Assembly (NCBI GenBank): GCA_902806565.1
Contig: CADCXA010000050.1
Coordinates: 434,001-498,000 of the forward strand
Length of the DNA stretch: 64,000 nucleotides
Direction: 5' to 3'
From: Hypoxylon rubiginosum
Lineage: Eukaryota > Ascomycota > Sordariomycetes > Xylariales > Hypoxylaceae
The position numbers were made by a program, and so were the translations under genes. The notes under the pieces are model-generated. The model was not told the origin of the DNA, searched no databases, and saw only the letters and a program-made list of their open reading frames with translations. This document shows, in pieces, positions 46,091 through 57,415 of the stretch. Every line of letters starts with the position of its first letter. Position 1 is the stretch's first letter.

Positions 46091-48281
46091 ATGATCGTAG
46101 ATGAGGTAAACGGTGTACGACAGAACAGCGACACCAACGGCGACACCAATAACGAAGTCAGTAGCCATGGCCCAGCCAAGCGCCGTGAAACCAGCAGAAC
46201 TCGACACAGCTCCGAGGTATGCGTTGTCGGAGCAGGGCCGGCGGGCTTGATGCTGGCGTAAGTTCCCTTTTTTTTCTTCTCTTATTTCATTTTTCATATA
46301 TTATAATTGTACGAGAGAGAGGGAGAGATGTCATATCTCAAAATCCCCTTCCCGGCCCCCGTGCTTACGCCTAAAATCATGCAGCGTTCTATTGGCCAGG
46401 TACGGCATCACTGTTGAGATCATTGATGAGAGAGCCGACCAGACCCAAGCTGGTCGCGCCGATGGACTGCAGCCCAAGACGATAGAGACTCTACGTCAAC
46501 TCAGACTAGCAGACGGTCTTTTACAGCGAGGCGCTAAGGTGTTCGACATTTGCTTCTGGGAAGCCACTGCGAACCGCCGCTTAAGGCGTTTAGGCCGTGA
46601 GATTCATTATCCGGCATTGGTCGTTGACCTTCTCGACGACTACATCCTCCTTGTCCATCAGGGGGTGGTAGAAGGAGTTTTCATAGAGGATCTACGAAAG
46701 CGGGGTATCGAAGTGAAGCGAAGTCACCAATTTCAGACTTTCAAACAGAAGGAAGATGAAGAGGGTTTCTTAGAGATTGAGTCCACGCTCACGACTACGG
46801 GTGAAAAGGAGACGTCACTTTCCAAATACATAGTGGGATGTAAGTTGCTAACGAATATGCGCACCTGAGATACCCCTGACTAACCCCGCCAGGCGACGGC
46901 GCTCGATCCAAGGTACGGAACTGCATCCCGGACACGTACTCGGTGGGCAAGTCTCACGAGTCCGTATGGGCGGTGCTTGATGGAGAGCTCATCTCAGACT
47001 TTCCCGACCTCTGGTCCAAGACGGTCGTCTACAGCGAAGTGCACGGTTCCATACTGATCGTCCCGCGGGAACGGGGCACCACACGATTCTATGTCGAGAT
47101 CAAACCCGATACCGAGACCGGCAACTTGCGGGAACTCGGACAGGAGTTCGTCATGCAGCGTGCCAAGCAGATCTTGGCACCGTACTCTGTCGAGTGGCGA
47201 ACCGTGGAATGGTTCGGCAACTACCAGATTGGACAGCGAATAGCGAACAAGTTCACAGATCCGCACCTGCAGGCGTTCATTGCCGGAGATGCAAGTCATA
47301 CCCATTCGCCCAAGGCTGCCCAGGGTATGAACACGAGCATGCATGACAGCTGGAACCTAGCATGGAAATTAAACCTGGCGACAAGAGGCTTAGCAAAGCC
47401 CGTTCTGCTCGAGTCGTACGAGATGGAACGTAGGAAGATTGCCCACGACCTTATCAACTTCGACTATGAGCACGCCAACAAGATGGCTGGCGGTGATGCT
47501 AAAGAGCTAGCAGAGAACTTCCGCACAAACGTTCGATTCATCTCGGGCGTCGGTGTCGAGTACGATAATAACGTACTCAACCAAGCATCCAAACGAAGCG
47601 GAGGCGAACTGCGACCCGGCTGCCTCGTACCGCCTGCTAAGGTAACTCGGTATATCGATGCGAACCCAATCGACGTCCAGCTGGATATCCCCATGCTAGG
47701 TCAATTCAGGGTGTACTTTTTCGTCCCGGATATCCACAACAGCATGCCGTTTCTCCAGATGTTCTGCAATGGCTTAACGAGGCAAGACTCTCTGTTTAGG
47801 AAACTGAGCCAGGCGGCCGCCGCAAGCTACGCAGAAAAACCGAGGACCCCGACTGCTGAAGACGTCTACGTGCGTTCCGAGAGATACACAAGTGTTAGCG
47901 AGCTCACCACTTTTGGTCTTATTAGTAAGTCTCTCGCCATCCTATTTTCGTAAGCTGGTAGGCATGGCTAACCCAGACGCAGCTACTATGGACAAAGCTA
48001 GAGTCGAGATTCAGGATCTCCCCCCACTCTTTGCTCGCAGCGCGTGGACATTCTATCTGGACAACGTGCCGTATCTAGACACGCGCAGACAGACATGCAC
48101 GAGCAAGTGGGTAGGAACTCTACAGAAGGACGAGGTGTCTGTTGTGATCGTACGACCCGATGGCTACGTAGGGTCGATCAGCAGGTGGGATTCACTCGGT
48201 GCAAACGCCGGCTCTACGGCAGCCGACTGGCTCAATTCGTATTATGGTGGATTCCTCAAGGTTCCCGAGGAGGATAGATAA
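46091..48281 (+). CDS. HxnV-like FAD monooxygenase (phenol 2-monooxygenase type), 4 exons
   Basis: Exons 46091-46257, 46385-46839, 46893-47924 and 47983-48281 give 650 residues. It is a flavoprotein aromatic hydroxylase: [12 protein letters not shown] (FAD dinucleotide-binding, about 45-56), [16 protein letters not shown] (substrate/FAD pocket), CDGARSKVR (DG motif near 208) and [16 protein letters not shown] (GD motif near 339). The C-terminal ~170 residues form the thioredoxin-like domain of phenol hydroxylases, ending in a [16 protein letters not shown] strand. HxnV of A. nidulans belongs to this class and hydroxylates a dihydroxypyridine intermediate. The second exon starts at 46385 (GCAG acceptor), which restores the conserved LARYGI. 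No targeting signal is seen. Assignment to the pathway rests on synteny. Confidence 0.82.
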
Positions 48282-48739
48282 TAATTGTCGGCGAATAACT
48301 CAATCGGGATGGGAAGCGGCATATTTGCATGATTACGGCTTTCTTTGGTAGTACTTTGGCAAGTTGTACGGTATAGTTCATATGAGGTAGCTCTACTAGG
48401 GGATACATGCTCGGTGAATTCATCTGTTAAATTTTTGAAGTGTATTTTTTCTCTGAGATATTTCACATATATATCGAGTGACTTATCATGATGCCTTATT
48501 TATCAGGAGGTATTTTTAAGATCTAACATGTCGTCAGTCCGTCTTAGGATGAATAGGCCGGTGCATTGGAACAAGAGTAAGCCCCTGACACCGGCTAATT
48601 CCGTATCACCCGCTGCATTCAAAATAACTCATAATTCATCGCTCATATTTAATATTAAGCTGGATGTGTGTCTAATACCTTAGGTACCTAGGTAGGTAGC
48701 TAAACGACGCCTGTAGCCATCCTAGGTAAGTCCATGCAT
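48282..48739. other. Convergent spacer hxnV-like / hxnR-like
   Basis: About 460 bp between two stop codons. Contains one exact TACCTAGGTA (48685-48694) and a further CCTAGGTAAG at 48721. No gene seen. Confidence 0.6.
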
Positions 48740-51700
48740 TTAAATAGGAGCATCATCAAACTGCCCTATAAGCCTCCCCGGAACCAGCCCTTTGAGCACC
48801 GGCACGGCACCGTCATGGACGATTCCCCAGCGCACCTTCCTAAGGACCTCGGCCATAACCCACACCAGCCCGCCGGTCCGTTTGGCCCCTTGTATCCGGG
48901 GCAGGCCTTCGACCCCGGCCCGCACCATGGCGTCCACCACGGAGCGCATCTCCGCCTGCGCGTCCCAGACCAGCTCGCTGTCGTCCTCGGGGGACCCCCT
49001 CGCGCCGGTGTGGTGGAACGTCCATATCGTCAGGGCGGCGATGTAGAGACACCAGGGGACGTGGAAGAGACCCATGGAGTCGTAGTCTGCGAGGGTCTGC
49101 GACGCAGTCTGCAGGAGTTGCGCAGCGTGCCAGGCTGCCGTGGCCGCGTCGTTGTTAGTATCGTCGTCGTCGTTATCGTTTTCGTCGTCTTCATTATCAG
49201 AGGGGCCATCCAGATTATTAGTAGTAGTATTCCGCCGCGTAGTAGTAGCAGTAGTAACAGCAGTACCCGTAGCCCAGCGCTTGACGACCTTCTCGGAGCG
49301 CGCGAAGTCGGGCCGGCCAACGGGGCGGCCGAGGATGCTGCGGGCGCCGGCGAAGATCTGGACGTCGAGGAACTCGGAGCGCAGCAGCACGTGGGCGGCG
49401 TGGTACACGGCGGCGTACGCGGCGCGCCACACGTCGAGCTCGGCGCGGGCGCGGGGAGGCGCGGCGCCCCGGCCGGCCTCGGCTAGCGTTAGGTCTGCCT
49501 GACGCGCGCAGAAGGCGTCGAAGTCGGCCTTCCACGCGCGGTACGCGGCGCTCAGCCGGTTCTCCCACCGGCCGCTGTTCGGTGAGGAGATGACGCCGAG
49601 GCTCGTCTGGTCGCGGCGGCGCATGTCCCAAGCTGCGTGTATAGAAACATGTCGCATTAGCATTTTTTTTTCCCTTTTGGTATTTGAGAATCCGAGAGAG
49701 TATTCCCCGAGGTAAATAATTTCTCGAAGTTTATAGACAAGGTACCTAGGTAAACATGGAATAGGGGGTTCGGGGGAACTCGGGGTTAATTAGGTAAAAA
49801 TGAGACCACGACATTTTCTCGTACGTACCGATCGACATCAGCCCGTGGAAGACGATGACGCGCGACAGGCCGTTGAGGCGGTGCGGGACGCGGCGGGCGT
49901 CGCCGTCGCGTGCGATGTACGCCTTGAGGGCGAGCAGGTACATGGGCTCGGGCGCGGTCGAGACGGAGAGACGTGCCCACTCGGCGGGCGTTGACGCCTC
50001 CCAGAGCGCCTGGCCGCAGGGCAGGGGGAGCCGCAGCTCGAAGGCCGACATGCACAGCGACTGGCAGAAGAGCACGGCGTGCTGGGTGTCCCACATGAAG
50101 CACAGGAGCGCGAGCCTGTTCCAGGAGGAAAAGAAATTGGCATTTGTCTCAGCTCACGATGGCCCGGGGGTGGGTTTCAAAGACACGGCACGGGGTGGGA
50201 CGGGGCGGGCTGGGGCGGTGTGAAATACGAACCTCTTCTTCTCTTCGGCTTCGACCCACCGCCTCCAGTAGCTGTGCTGCTCGTCCCCTACCGCGTTATC
50301 TTCACCTCCTCCGCCCCCGAAACCCGCCCCGTCACCCGATCCGGGGCGCACCGGCCGCACGGACTGGCAGTCGGATCGTCGGATCAGGTTGATGAGCATG
50401 CCGTGGAACAGGTGGCTCATGTCGTGCTGCTTCTGGCCCGCGCGGCTCTTGCCGAAGCACTCGACTAGCAGGATCGTCTGGAGCATCCAGAGGTCGGGTT
50501 TGGCGTTGAAGCTTGCGTGGGAAAATACTGTAGTTTTATGTCAGTTAGTCGGCACGATGTGTAGTATTCGATATGTGTGTAGCGCCATAAAGCCACAGAG
50601 ATTGACAGGCAATGACTTACTCGCAGGACGGATTACATCGTGTATGCAGACGGCGAGCTGGTGCGCTTCTTTCTCGGAGTCTATGACGAGAGTTAGTAAT
50701 GACACGAAGGAGAAGAAGAAATAGAAGATAAAAAAAGGGGGGTCAGGGGGACCGGCTCCCTCAAAGAACTCACAAGTTGCTCCAAGTAATATAATAGATA
50801 AAAGCAGGAGGGTCTCCTTCTGACTTGGTTCGAAGGTTGCTTGGTGAATCAAGGGATATGCAGTATTGAATCTTGTAAAATACAAGTCGCAATATGACTG
50901 TAATGACAGATGTGATAGTAAGGGGTGGTTGATATCTAGAAGTGACTGGTTAGGAGCTAGCGGCCGCGCAGTTTTGATGGTCTCTAGAATCCGAGCGTAA
51001 GTGAACTCGTCTATAGTTGGTAAGCGATTCGTTGACCGGAGATTTGCTAGAGGGCGTTCGAACTCTGCCGCAAGAGGGTCTTCGGGACCTTCAGGAGACC
51101 CCTGCTTCGCAACCGGGGAGAAACTAGATGCTACCCCATCCGAAATGCTGGGGCTTGTTGTATTTTGCGTGCTGGCTCTAGAGCGAGTGTAGTCGAGCGA
51201 TGCCATGGGCGTCAACGAATTCTCTGTTGTACTGCTATCATAATGCCCGCCTTCCGGCGAGAGTTCGGTTCGGCTTAAACTCATAGACGCAGGCTGCTGC
51301 TGCATGCCGCAGGAGTAGGGTGTTAACGACGTGGCGGGAACATACGGAGTCTGAGGGACGGCAGGGCCCGAATAATTATTGTTTAAACTAAATAGCCAGT
51401 CATAATTGACTTGTGTCGTATATGGCATGTTAAAGGAGCTTGCAGTATCCGGTTGAAAGACTTCGTCGTAGTTGATGTCGAAGTAAGGCGACGCGATGCT
51501 CCGAGGATGGGATGTCTCTGGCGGAATCCAGTAATTGCTGGGTCCTTGCGAATCAAATTGGCCCGCTGACAGTGAGTACTCCTGTAAGAGACCGTGGTTA
51601 TTCACAAAGGATGCCTGCGTCGGGTCGGTGTCGCCTGGTAGATCTGAGTGGTGGGACGACACAGGAGGTGAAATAGGGCCTTCTACCCCGGATGCGAACG

Positions 51701-52113
51701 GAGCTCCCAAGCTGCTACTATCAAGGGCCTGATGCTCTGTGGGCTTCTTCTGGACGATTCGCCCGTCGATGTCTTTCCACATACGTTTGCGAGTGTTTAA
51801 TGTACCGGAACCTTCACCGCCGGCTTCCTCGTCCTTCTGTTTGTGTCGGTTCATATGTCTTTCTAGACGATTATGTTAATCCTCACGAGTCCGAGGCGGG
51901 TCACGGCGAGGGATCTCTCTCACCAAGCAGGTCTTGCCGCTTGAAATGGGCGCGGCATCTCGGGCATGTAGCATCTCCATCCGTGTGGTTCTTCTGATGG
52001 CGATGGAGATGCTCCGACCTCGAAAACGATTTCCCGCAGCCGTCCTGAGCGCAAGTAAACAGCCGCCGGGGACTATCCCCGTCCCGGGCCCTACGCTTGG
52101 ATCGCTGCATCAT
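48740..52113 (-). CDS. HxnR-like transcription factor: two C2H2 fingers plus fungal-specific domain, 6 exons
   Basis: Minus-strand exons 52113-51924, 51862-50774, 50680-50621, 50527-50233, 50115-49829 and 49632-48740 encode 937 residues. Two classical C2H2 fingers sit at the N-terminus: Cys21/Cys26/His39/His43 and Cys50/Cys53/His66/His70. An intron splits the second finger. A Pro/Ser/Gln-rich middle follows, then the fungal-specific transcription factor domain (about residues 310-700), with AHQLAVCIHDV, RPAIFSHASF and KPDLWMLQTILLVECFGK. A short Asp/Asn-rich run (NEDDENDNDDDD) lies near 790. HxnR, the pathway-specific activator of nicotinate genes in A. nidulans, has this same pairing of domains. 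Its central position in the locus makes it the likely regulator. The first ATG (52113) is doubled (MMQRSK). Confidence 0.83.
49743..49752. repeat. TACCTAGGTA palindrome in intron 5 of the regulator
   Basis: Exact copy of the dispersed 10-bp palindrome, located inside an intron. Other exact copies start at 10920, 14373, 24911, 48685, 52139, 52430 and 54941. Confidence 0.8.
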
Positions 52114-52543
52114 AGCTGGTGTCACAAATACCACACAGTACCTAGGTAATTAGATGTCATTCACCGCTTTCCAGGAAAGTCTCAAGTGGAGCCGCTCGAC
52201 CCCCATTCTCTCACGAGAATGCGAGAAGGAGAGTGAAGAGAAAAAGAGGAGAAAGAGAAGTGTATAGCGTATAGCGTATAACGTATAGTCAATGACAATG
52301 AACACCAAACACGGGAGCGCAGTAGAGGGCCGCTTTGCTAAGACAAGTTAGAGTATATTGCTTATTGCCAGGTGGCAGTAGTGTAGAAGCTATCATAATT
52401 CTACTATGTATAAATCTCGGAGATATTCGTACCTAGGTAGCCAGTCAGCTGAGCTGAATGTACGATTTTCGGCTTGAGGCCGACGAGTTTCGCAATGTTC
52501 TCCTCATATTCTCCCACTCTTGCTATCTTTCGATGTACAAAGT

Positions 52544-52565
52544 CCCCCACTATTGAGAGTGGGGG
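52544..52565. promoter_or_regulatory. Perfect 8-bp stem hairpin followed by T-run
   Basis: CCCCCACT, six-base loop, AGTGGGGG, then TTTTT. Could be a paired binding site for a zinc-finger regulator (GTGGGG-like) rather than a terminator, which fungi do not use for mRNA. A related CTCCCACTC lies 30 bp upstream. Confidence 0.55.
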
Positions 52566-52726
52566 TTTTTGATTGTAAGCAGTCCTACAGGCTGACAAGC
52601 TCCAGGCTACAGTACAGGCTACAGCAGGTACCACTACGCCCGTGTTTGCTTGGAGATAAGACGGGGATTTACGTATATCGTCATACCAAGGAGGTACCTA
52701 CCTGCGTAATAAAATACCTCCGCCGC

Positions 52727-52742
52727 CACATGTGCACATGTG
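52727..52742. promoter_or_regulatory. 16-bp perfect palindrome CACATGTGCACATGTG
   Basis: Built of two overlapping CACATG/CATGTG E-box-like units. A symmetric site of this size in a divergent promoter is a good candidate for dimer binding, e.g. by a bHLH protein. Confidence 0.5.
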
Positions 52743-53149
52743 CAGTCTAGCCAGTCTGGCCAGTCAAGAGAGTTCAGGCAGGTACGTGTATCTTGGATCT
52801 AAAAAGGCATGCACCACGATAGTGGGCGTTGAGGAGGGAGCGTTCTGCCATTAAATGGATTGATGGCTTTTGTGCTCCCCGAACCGCAGCCTAACAGTGG
52901 AATAGTTTAATTTACTCATCTCTCGACTCACTTTGTCATGTCTGGATTCATCCGATTCACCTAGTTGTCTAATCATGTCCCGAGTCGTTTAGAGGTAGTC
53001 ATGTCTTTGTGTATCCGCCGACAATTTCACCATCCTCGATCTAGTTATAAACACCTGGACAATACTGAACCAGCTGCTGTACTAGCTCTTTCCGATTGTC
53101 GGATCTTACAACACTCAAGATAACCACGACGACATCATCAGTTTTCAGA

Positions 53150-54709
53150 ATGTCGACTAGACTTCCTCCCAAGGTGTGGGAAAAGGCCGAGAGGGATCCC
53201 TCCAGCCAGCTACATGTAAGTGGAGTTTGAGCGTCTAGGTACCTGATCAAAGCAATCCCAGGTATTGAGCTTTATCATAGGTCATAATTGTCGGTGCTGG
53301 GCTCGGTGGTCTCGGTGCAGCTATTGCTATACTTCTAGCAGGTCACAATGTGACGGTCCTCGAGAGTGCGTCTGAAATCGGCGAAATCGGCGCCGGCATC
53401 CAGGTCTTGCCTAACTCGTCGAGGATCTTAATATCTTGGGGACTCGAGGAGAAGCTTGTGAAGCATGCGACAATGCCCCGTTTCTCCAACATGATTGGCT
53501 GGAAGGGGAATTTCTTGTCGAGGATGGACCTTCATGGCTATGCAGATGCCTTAGGAACACCTTTCTGGGATTTCCACAGAGCCAACCTGCATCGCTGCCT
53601 CCTCGATCGAGCCATCGAGCTCGGAGCTCAGCTTCATGTCAGGTCCAGAGTTCAGGACATCGAGTATGCTCAAGACGGACTGACATCAACTGCCGTGTTG
53701 AGCGACGGTAGAACCATGTCTGCAGATCTCATTGTTGGCGCAGATGGTATTTCATCTCACTTGCGCGAGATTCTCCTAGGAAAACCGGATCCCCCTTTAC
53801 CTACAGGAGACCTGGCATACAGGCTACTCATCAATACTAAGGACATGCTAGCTGACCCTGAGCTACAACACTTCATCAAAGATCCTCAAGTCAATTACTG
53901 GCTGGGACCCGACGCGCATGCTGTCAACTACGTCCTCAGGGGTGGGGAGTTATTTAACATGGTTCTTCTAGTCCCGGACGATATGCCCGAGGCCGCCATG
54001 ACCGTGGATGGGAACGTAGAAGAGATGCAAGCCTTATACAAGGATTGGGATCCGAGAATAGGCAAGATATTGAGTCTCTGTCAATCGGTGCAGAAGTGGA
54101 AACTCTGCATTCGACCAACTCTAGAACAGTGGACACATGAGTCGGGTACCTTCACGCTATTAGGAGATGCTGTTCATGCAACTCTTCCATACCTCGCAAG
54201 TGAGTCACTGCCTTCTACAAGCGCTCGACCGTCCTAGTAAAGACATTATAAACTTAGAATTGGTGAGTTAGTATATTTGGTATATCAACTAACATTTTAT
54301 CCTAGGTGGCTGTGGTATGGCCTTGGAAGACGGGGCAGCTTTAGGCCTCTGTCTCGCGAAGGTGACAGATAGATCCCGAGAGCAAAAGATTAACGCATTG
54401 AAGGTGTACGAAGAATGTCGAAAGGAGAGAACAGAGAGGGTTGTTACGAGAGGCAATTACCAGCAGTACATGTACCACATCCACGACGGCGAAGAACAAA
54501 GGGAAAGGGATAAGAAGCTCAAGGCGTTCGGGGAGATTGACGAGCAATTATTCAAGAACCCAGGAGCCATTGCACAGCCAACAGAAGAATCAGGGGATGA
54601 TCCGTTGCCCTGGAGATACCATGGTGTTGGAGGCTGGCTTTTGACTTACGATCTCGAGAAGGATGTAGAGAAAAGATGGGAGCAAGCCCAAGGAGAAGAT
54701 AAGGTCTGA
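53150..54709 (+). CDS. HxnX-like FAD monooxygenase (salicylate/6-hydroxynicotinate hydroxylase type), 3 exons
   Basis: Exons 53150-53215, 53281-54199 and 54306-54709 give 462 residues. It is a single-component flavin hydroxylase: VIIVGAGLGGLGAAIA (about 23-38), the DG motif VGADGISSHLR and the GD motif GDAVHATLPYLA (about 317-328), continuing after the intron as SGCGMALEDG. There is no extra C-terminal domain, which distinguishes it from the phenol-hydroxylase type upstream. A. nidulans HxnX converts 6-hydroxynicotinate to 2,5-dihydroxypyridine and belongs to this group. A different aromatic substrate is possible on family evidence alone; the neighbouring molybdenum hydroxylase, OYE and ring-opening enzymes support the pyridine role. 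All junctions are GT-AG. It is convergent with the OYE gene 312 bp away. Confidence 0.83.
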
Positions 54710-55021
54710 CCGGTCTTACAACGTTAGCTAGATCTCATAGACGTGATGCATAATTGCTAGGAAGTAGGTAGTTCCAGACAAGCTACCTCCAATGCGAAGT
54801 ATTCTAATCAGTCAAGATAGCATAGCAATTGCGAGACACTTTGCTTCTGAGTCCATAGAGTAGATAACGCAGACTAATTTATTTTACCTCGTTCTATGTC
54901 TATCTAATGCACCTTAGTCTTTCTAGCTACCTACCCCAGGTACCTAGGTAGGCAAGGTATCTATGGTAGGAGGTATCTAACTAGATATTAAAGGATGCTT
55001 GGGAAAGCTCTTGAGTTACCT
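54710..55021. other. Convergent spacer hxnX-like / hxnT-like
   Basis: 312 bp between two stop codons. It contains an exact TACCTAGGTA at 54941-54950 inside CCAGGTACCTAGGTAGGCA. Confidence 0.6.
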
Positions 55022-56316
55022 TCACTCATGAAAGGGGTAATCCGTGTAGCCTTGCGACGGGGGCACCCCAGCATAGAAGGTCGCTCGGTTATACGGTGTA
55101 AGAGGGATTCCTTCGGCGAGCTTCTTTGGCAAGTCCGGGTTTGCGATGAACCACCGACCAAAGCAGACGATATCCGCCGCGCCGGACTCCAACTTCGGAA
55201 CGGCATTTTCCCAGTTGAAGCATCCGGCAGTCAGGAACAAGACGTTGCCCTTTAGAAGGATTTCCCGGAACGGCGAGAGTGAGATGGTGGCTTCCTTGCC
55301 ACTCTTCGCAAGAGATTCGATCTTTTGCTGTTCCTCCATGCCTTCGTCAAATCGCGGCTCGACCCTAGTAAAGACGTCAGTGTGCGCTTAGGTTTGAAGC
55401 TTCTTTTCCTTAACATACATGTGGACATAAACGGGCTTGTGGTTAGCCGGCAGAGCAGCCAGCTGTTCGCAGAGATAGGACCAGTGCTTAAGTCTGTCGC
55501 TGTCCTTGGTGGTTTGGAAATAACTCCAAGGGCTCAGTCGGATTCCGACCTTGTCGGAGCCGATCGCATCGGTGACGGCTTTCACAACTTCCAGGGGGAA
55601 TCGGCATCGCTTCTCTATGGAGCCGCCATAATCGTCGGTCCGGTCGTTGATGTTGTCATTAAGGAACTGATCCAAAAGGTAGCCATTGGCGCCTGTGAAC
55701 TGTAAGTGGCTGACCCGAATATTCTGTGCCCGCCGACAGGGACGTTTTACGTACTATGGATTTCCACTCCGTCGAAACCTGCCTCGACGGCGTTCTTCGC
55801 AGCCTGCGCGAAGTCTTGAGTGACAGCCTGGATCTCCTCTACCGTCATGGGGGTTGGTGGGTGATCTGAACAGGCCGTCCCGTCTACCCAAGAACCATCT
55901 ATGGGATTGTTGCTGGAGCTTATCGGTGTCTTCCCACCACGGAACGACGGGGGCGAGGCCCTCCCGGTGTGCCAGATCTGCAGGAATATGTAACCTCCCT
56001 TCGCGTGGACGGCATCGGTGACCTTCTTCCAGCCGGCAATCTGGGAGGACGAGTAGATACCGGGGGTGCCAGGATATCCCGAGGCGTAGTGGGCGATGTC
56101 AGTTGCCTCGGCGATTTGCAGGCCGCCTTTGGAGGCACGCTGGCCATAGTATTCTGCCATCATGTCGTCGGGCACGTAGACGCCATCGCTCTCCTTGGTG
56201 CCGCGGAGGCGAGTACAGGGTGCCTGGGCGGCGCGATGCAGGAGCTCAATGCTGCCCAGCTTGATGGGGCTGAACAGCTTGGTGTCCTTCAGCGGCGTGA
56301 ACGTCGGGTTCGACAT
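55022..56316 (-). CDS. HxnT-like NADH:flavin oxidoreductase (Old Yellow Enzyme family), 3 exons
   Basis: Minus-strand exons 56316-55755, 55692-55419 and 55364-55022 give 392 residues, the usual OYE length. OYEs are FMN TIM-barrel enzymes that reduce activated C=C bonds with NAD(P)H. Visible landmarks are [20 protein letters not shown] at the N-terminus, [10 protein letters not shown] (about 115), the [16 protein letters not shown] block rejoined by the first intron, [20 protein letters not shown] and the FMN-phosphate motif [16 protein letters not shown] near residue 330. A. nidulans HxnT is a flavin oxidoreductase of this family acting on a hydroxypyridine intermediate. Other OYEs do unrelated chemistry, so the role rests on the cluster. 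It is divergent from the molybdenum hydroxylase gene. Confidence 0.85.
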
Positions 56317-57415
56317 CGTGCTTGTAATTCTGCCTTGAGCTCGGAACGATGGTATTTCCCTATTCTATCCTCCAAACGGTTCAGACAATGTACGAAAGAT
56401 CGAGACTGGGCAAGAGGATGTGGGATGCAGTAGAGGAGCAGCAGAACTAAAGGCGGTAGAAAATATAGACCGCGACTTACCGTGTCTCGGCCCGCACGAC
56501 GCCGTTCTCGGTGGTGTTAGAGGACTCCTGCTGGAGAGTACCTGCACAAACTGGTTACATTGGGCTGGGTTTGCCATCGTTAGCGGGATTCGATCATTAG
56601 CCGTGGCTGCCATGGCGGCCATGGCGTTCGTAAGTGGGATAGCCCTGAGCTATTGGATTGGACCCTGAATAGGAGCAAGAATGCGACAGTGGGGGCGGGG
56701 CTACTCTCGAAGCTCTAGTCAGGGGTATGCTAGGTACCCCCTAATATATGGGACGGAGGCATGAACAGGGGGTTGACGAGTTGACTATAAGGTTTAGTCT
56801 TCGTAGATACATGTACTAATCTTTATGAGTATCTACCTTCCTCGTTTGCCTACGCTCGTTTGGTGCCTAGGAAGATAGGATGGTAGGAAGGTTAGCTCAT
56901 ACCTTGGTAAGGGGTAAGCTACAGAAGGAATGCTTACCAATGACCAATGTGACTTTCCCACTCAGAGCTACCACTCGCCACTCAGAAGCTCTGAATCTAT
57001 TATACTTTGGTACACGCCTCCTCATATGCAGACAACTCCATGTCTACGTCGTCTACGCCTACATAATCAGGACTTCCATTAATGCCTGATCAAAGTGGGG
57101 GAGGCGAATGTACTATGTAGACCTGCATGTGGTCATCCCCGAATCATCCAAGTGCTATCAATGCGTTGTCCAATCTGTAGAGATGCATTCAGGACCTTTT
57201 TAAACCGCTTACAATTCAACGACTGCTTAAGATATCGTCGGAATAGCAACTTTGTACTTGCCATCCCTGGACATGTTCGTAAAACCGTAATCTCGCCTTG
57301 TCCACCCAAGGTATATGAATTGCAACACCAAGGAACAAGACAGACAGACATCGATCCCATCGCCTCCGACTAACCATCTGCCGAAACCTCAAGCACGTTT
57401 CGCCCTCCTAACACA
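56317..57415. promoter_or_regulatory. Divergent promoter, hxnT-like / hxnS-like
   Basis: 1.1 kb between two 5' ends. Has one AGATAG GATA site at about 56874, but no strong GATAAG pair. Open frames within it show no domain. Confidence 0.45.

Larger units (their letters stand above)
52114..53149. promoter_or_regulatory. Divergent promoter, hxnR-like / hxnX-like
   Basis: 1.0 kb shared upstream region. Notable elements are a tandem TATAGCG run (52262-52286), two exact TACCTAGGTA palindromes (52139-52148, 52430-52439), a strong hairpin (52544-52565), an AGATAAG GATA site (52654-52660) and a 16-bp perfect palindrome (52727-52742). The palindrome and hairpin are candidates for regulator or stress-factor binding, but no known hxn operator can be confirmed by eye. 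Confidence 0.5.

Noticed and set aside
48734..49486. 250-codon plus-strand frame over the last exon of the regulator
   Set aside because: Antisense to a coding exon with fungal-specific domain sequence; no domain of its own.
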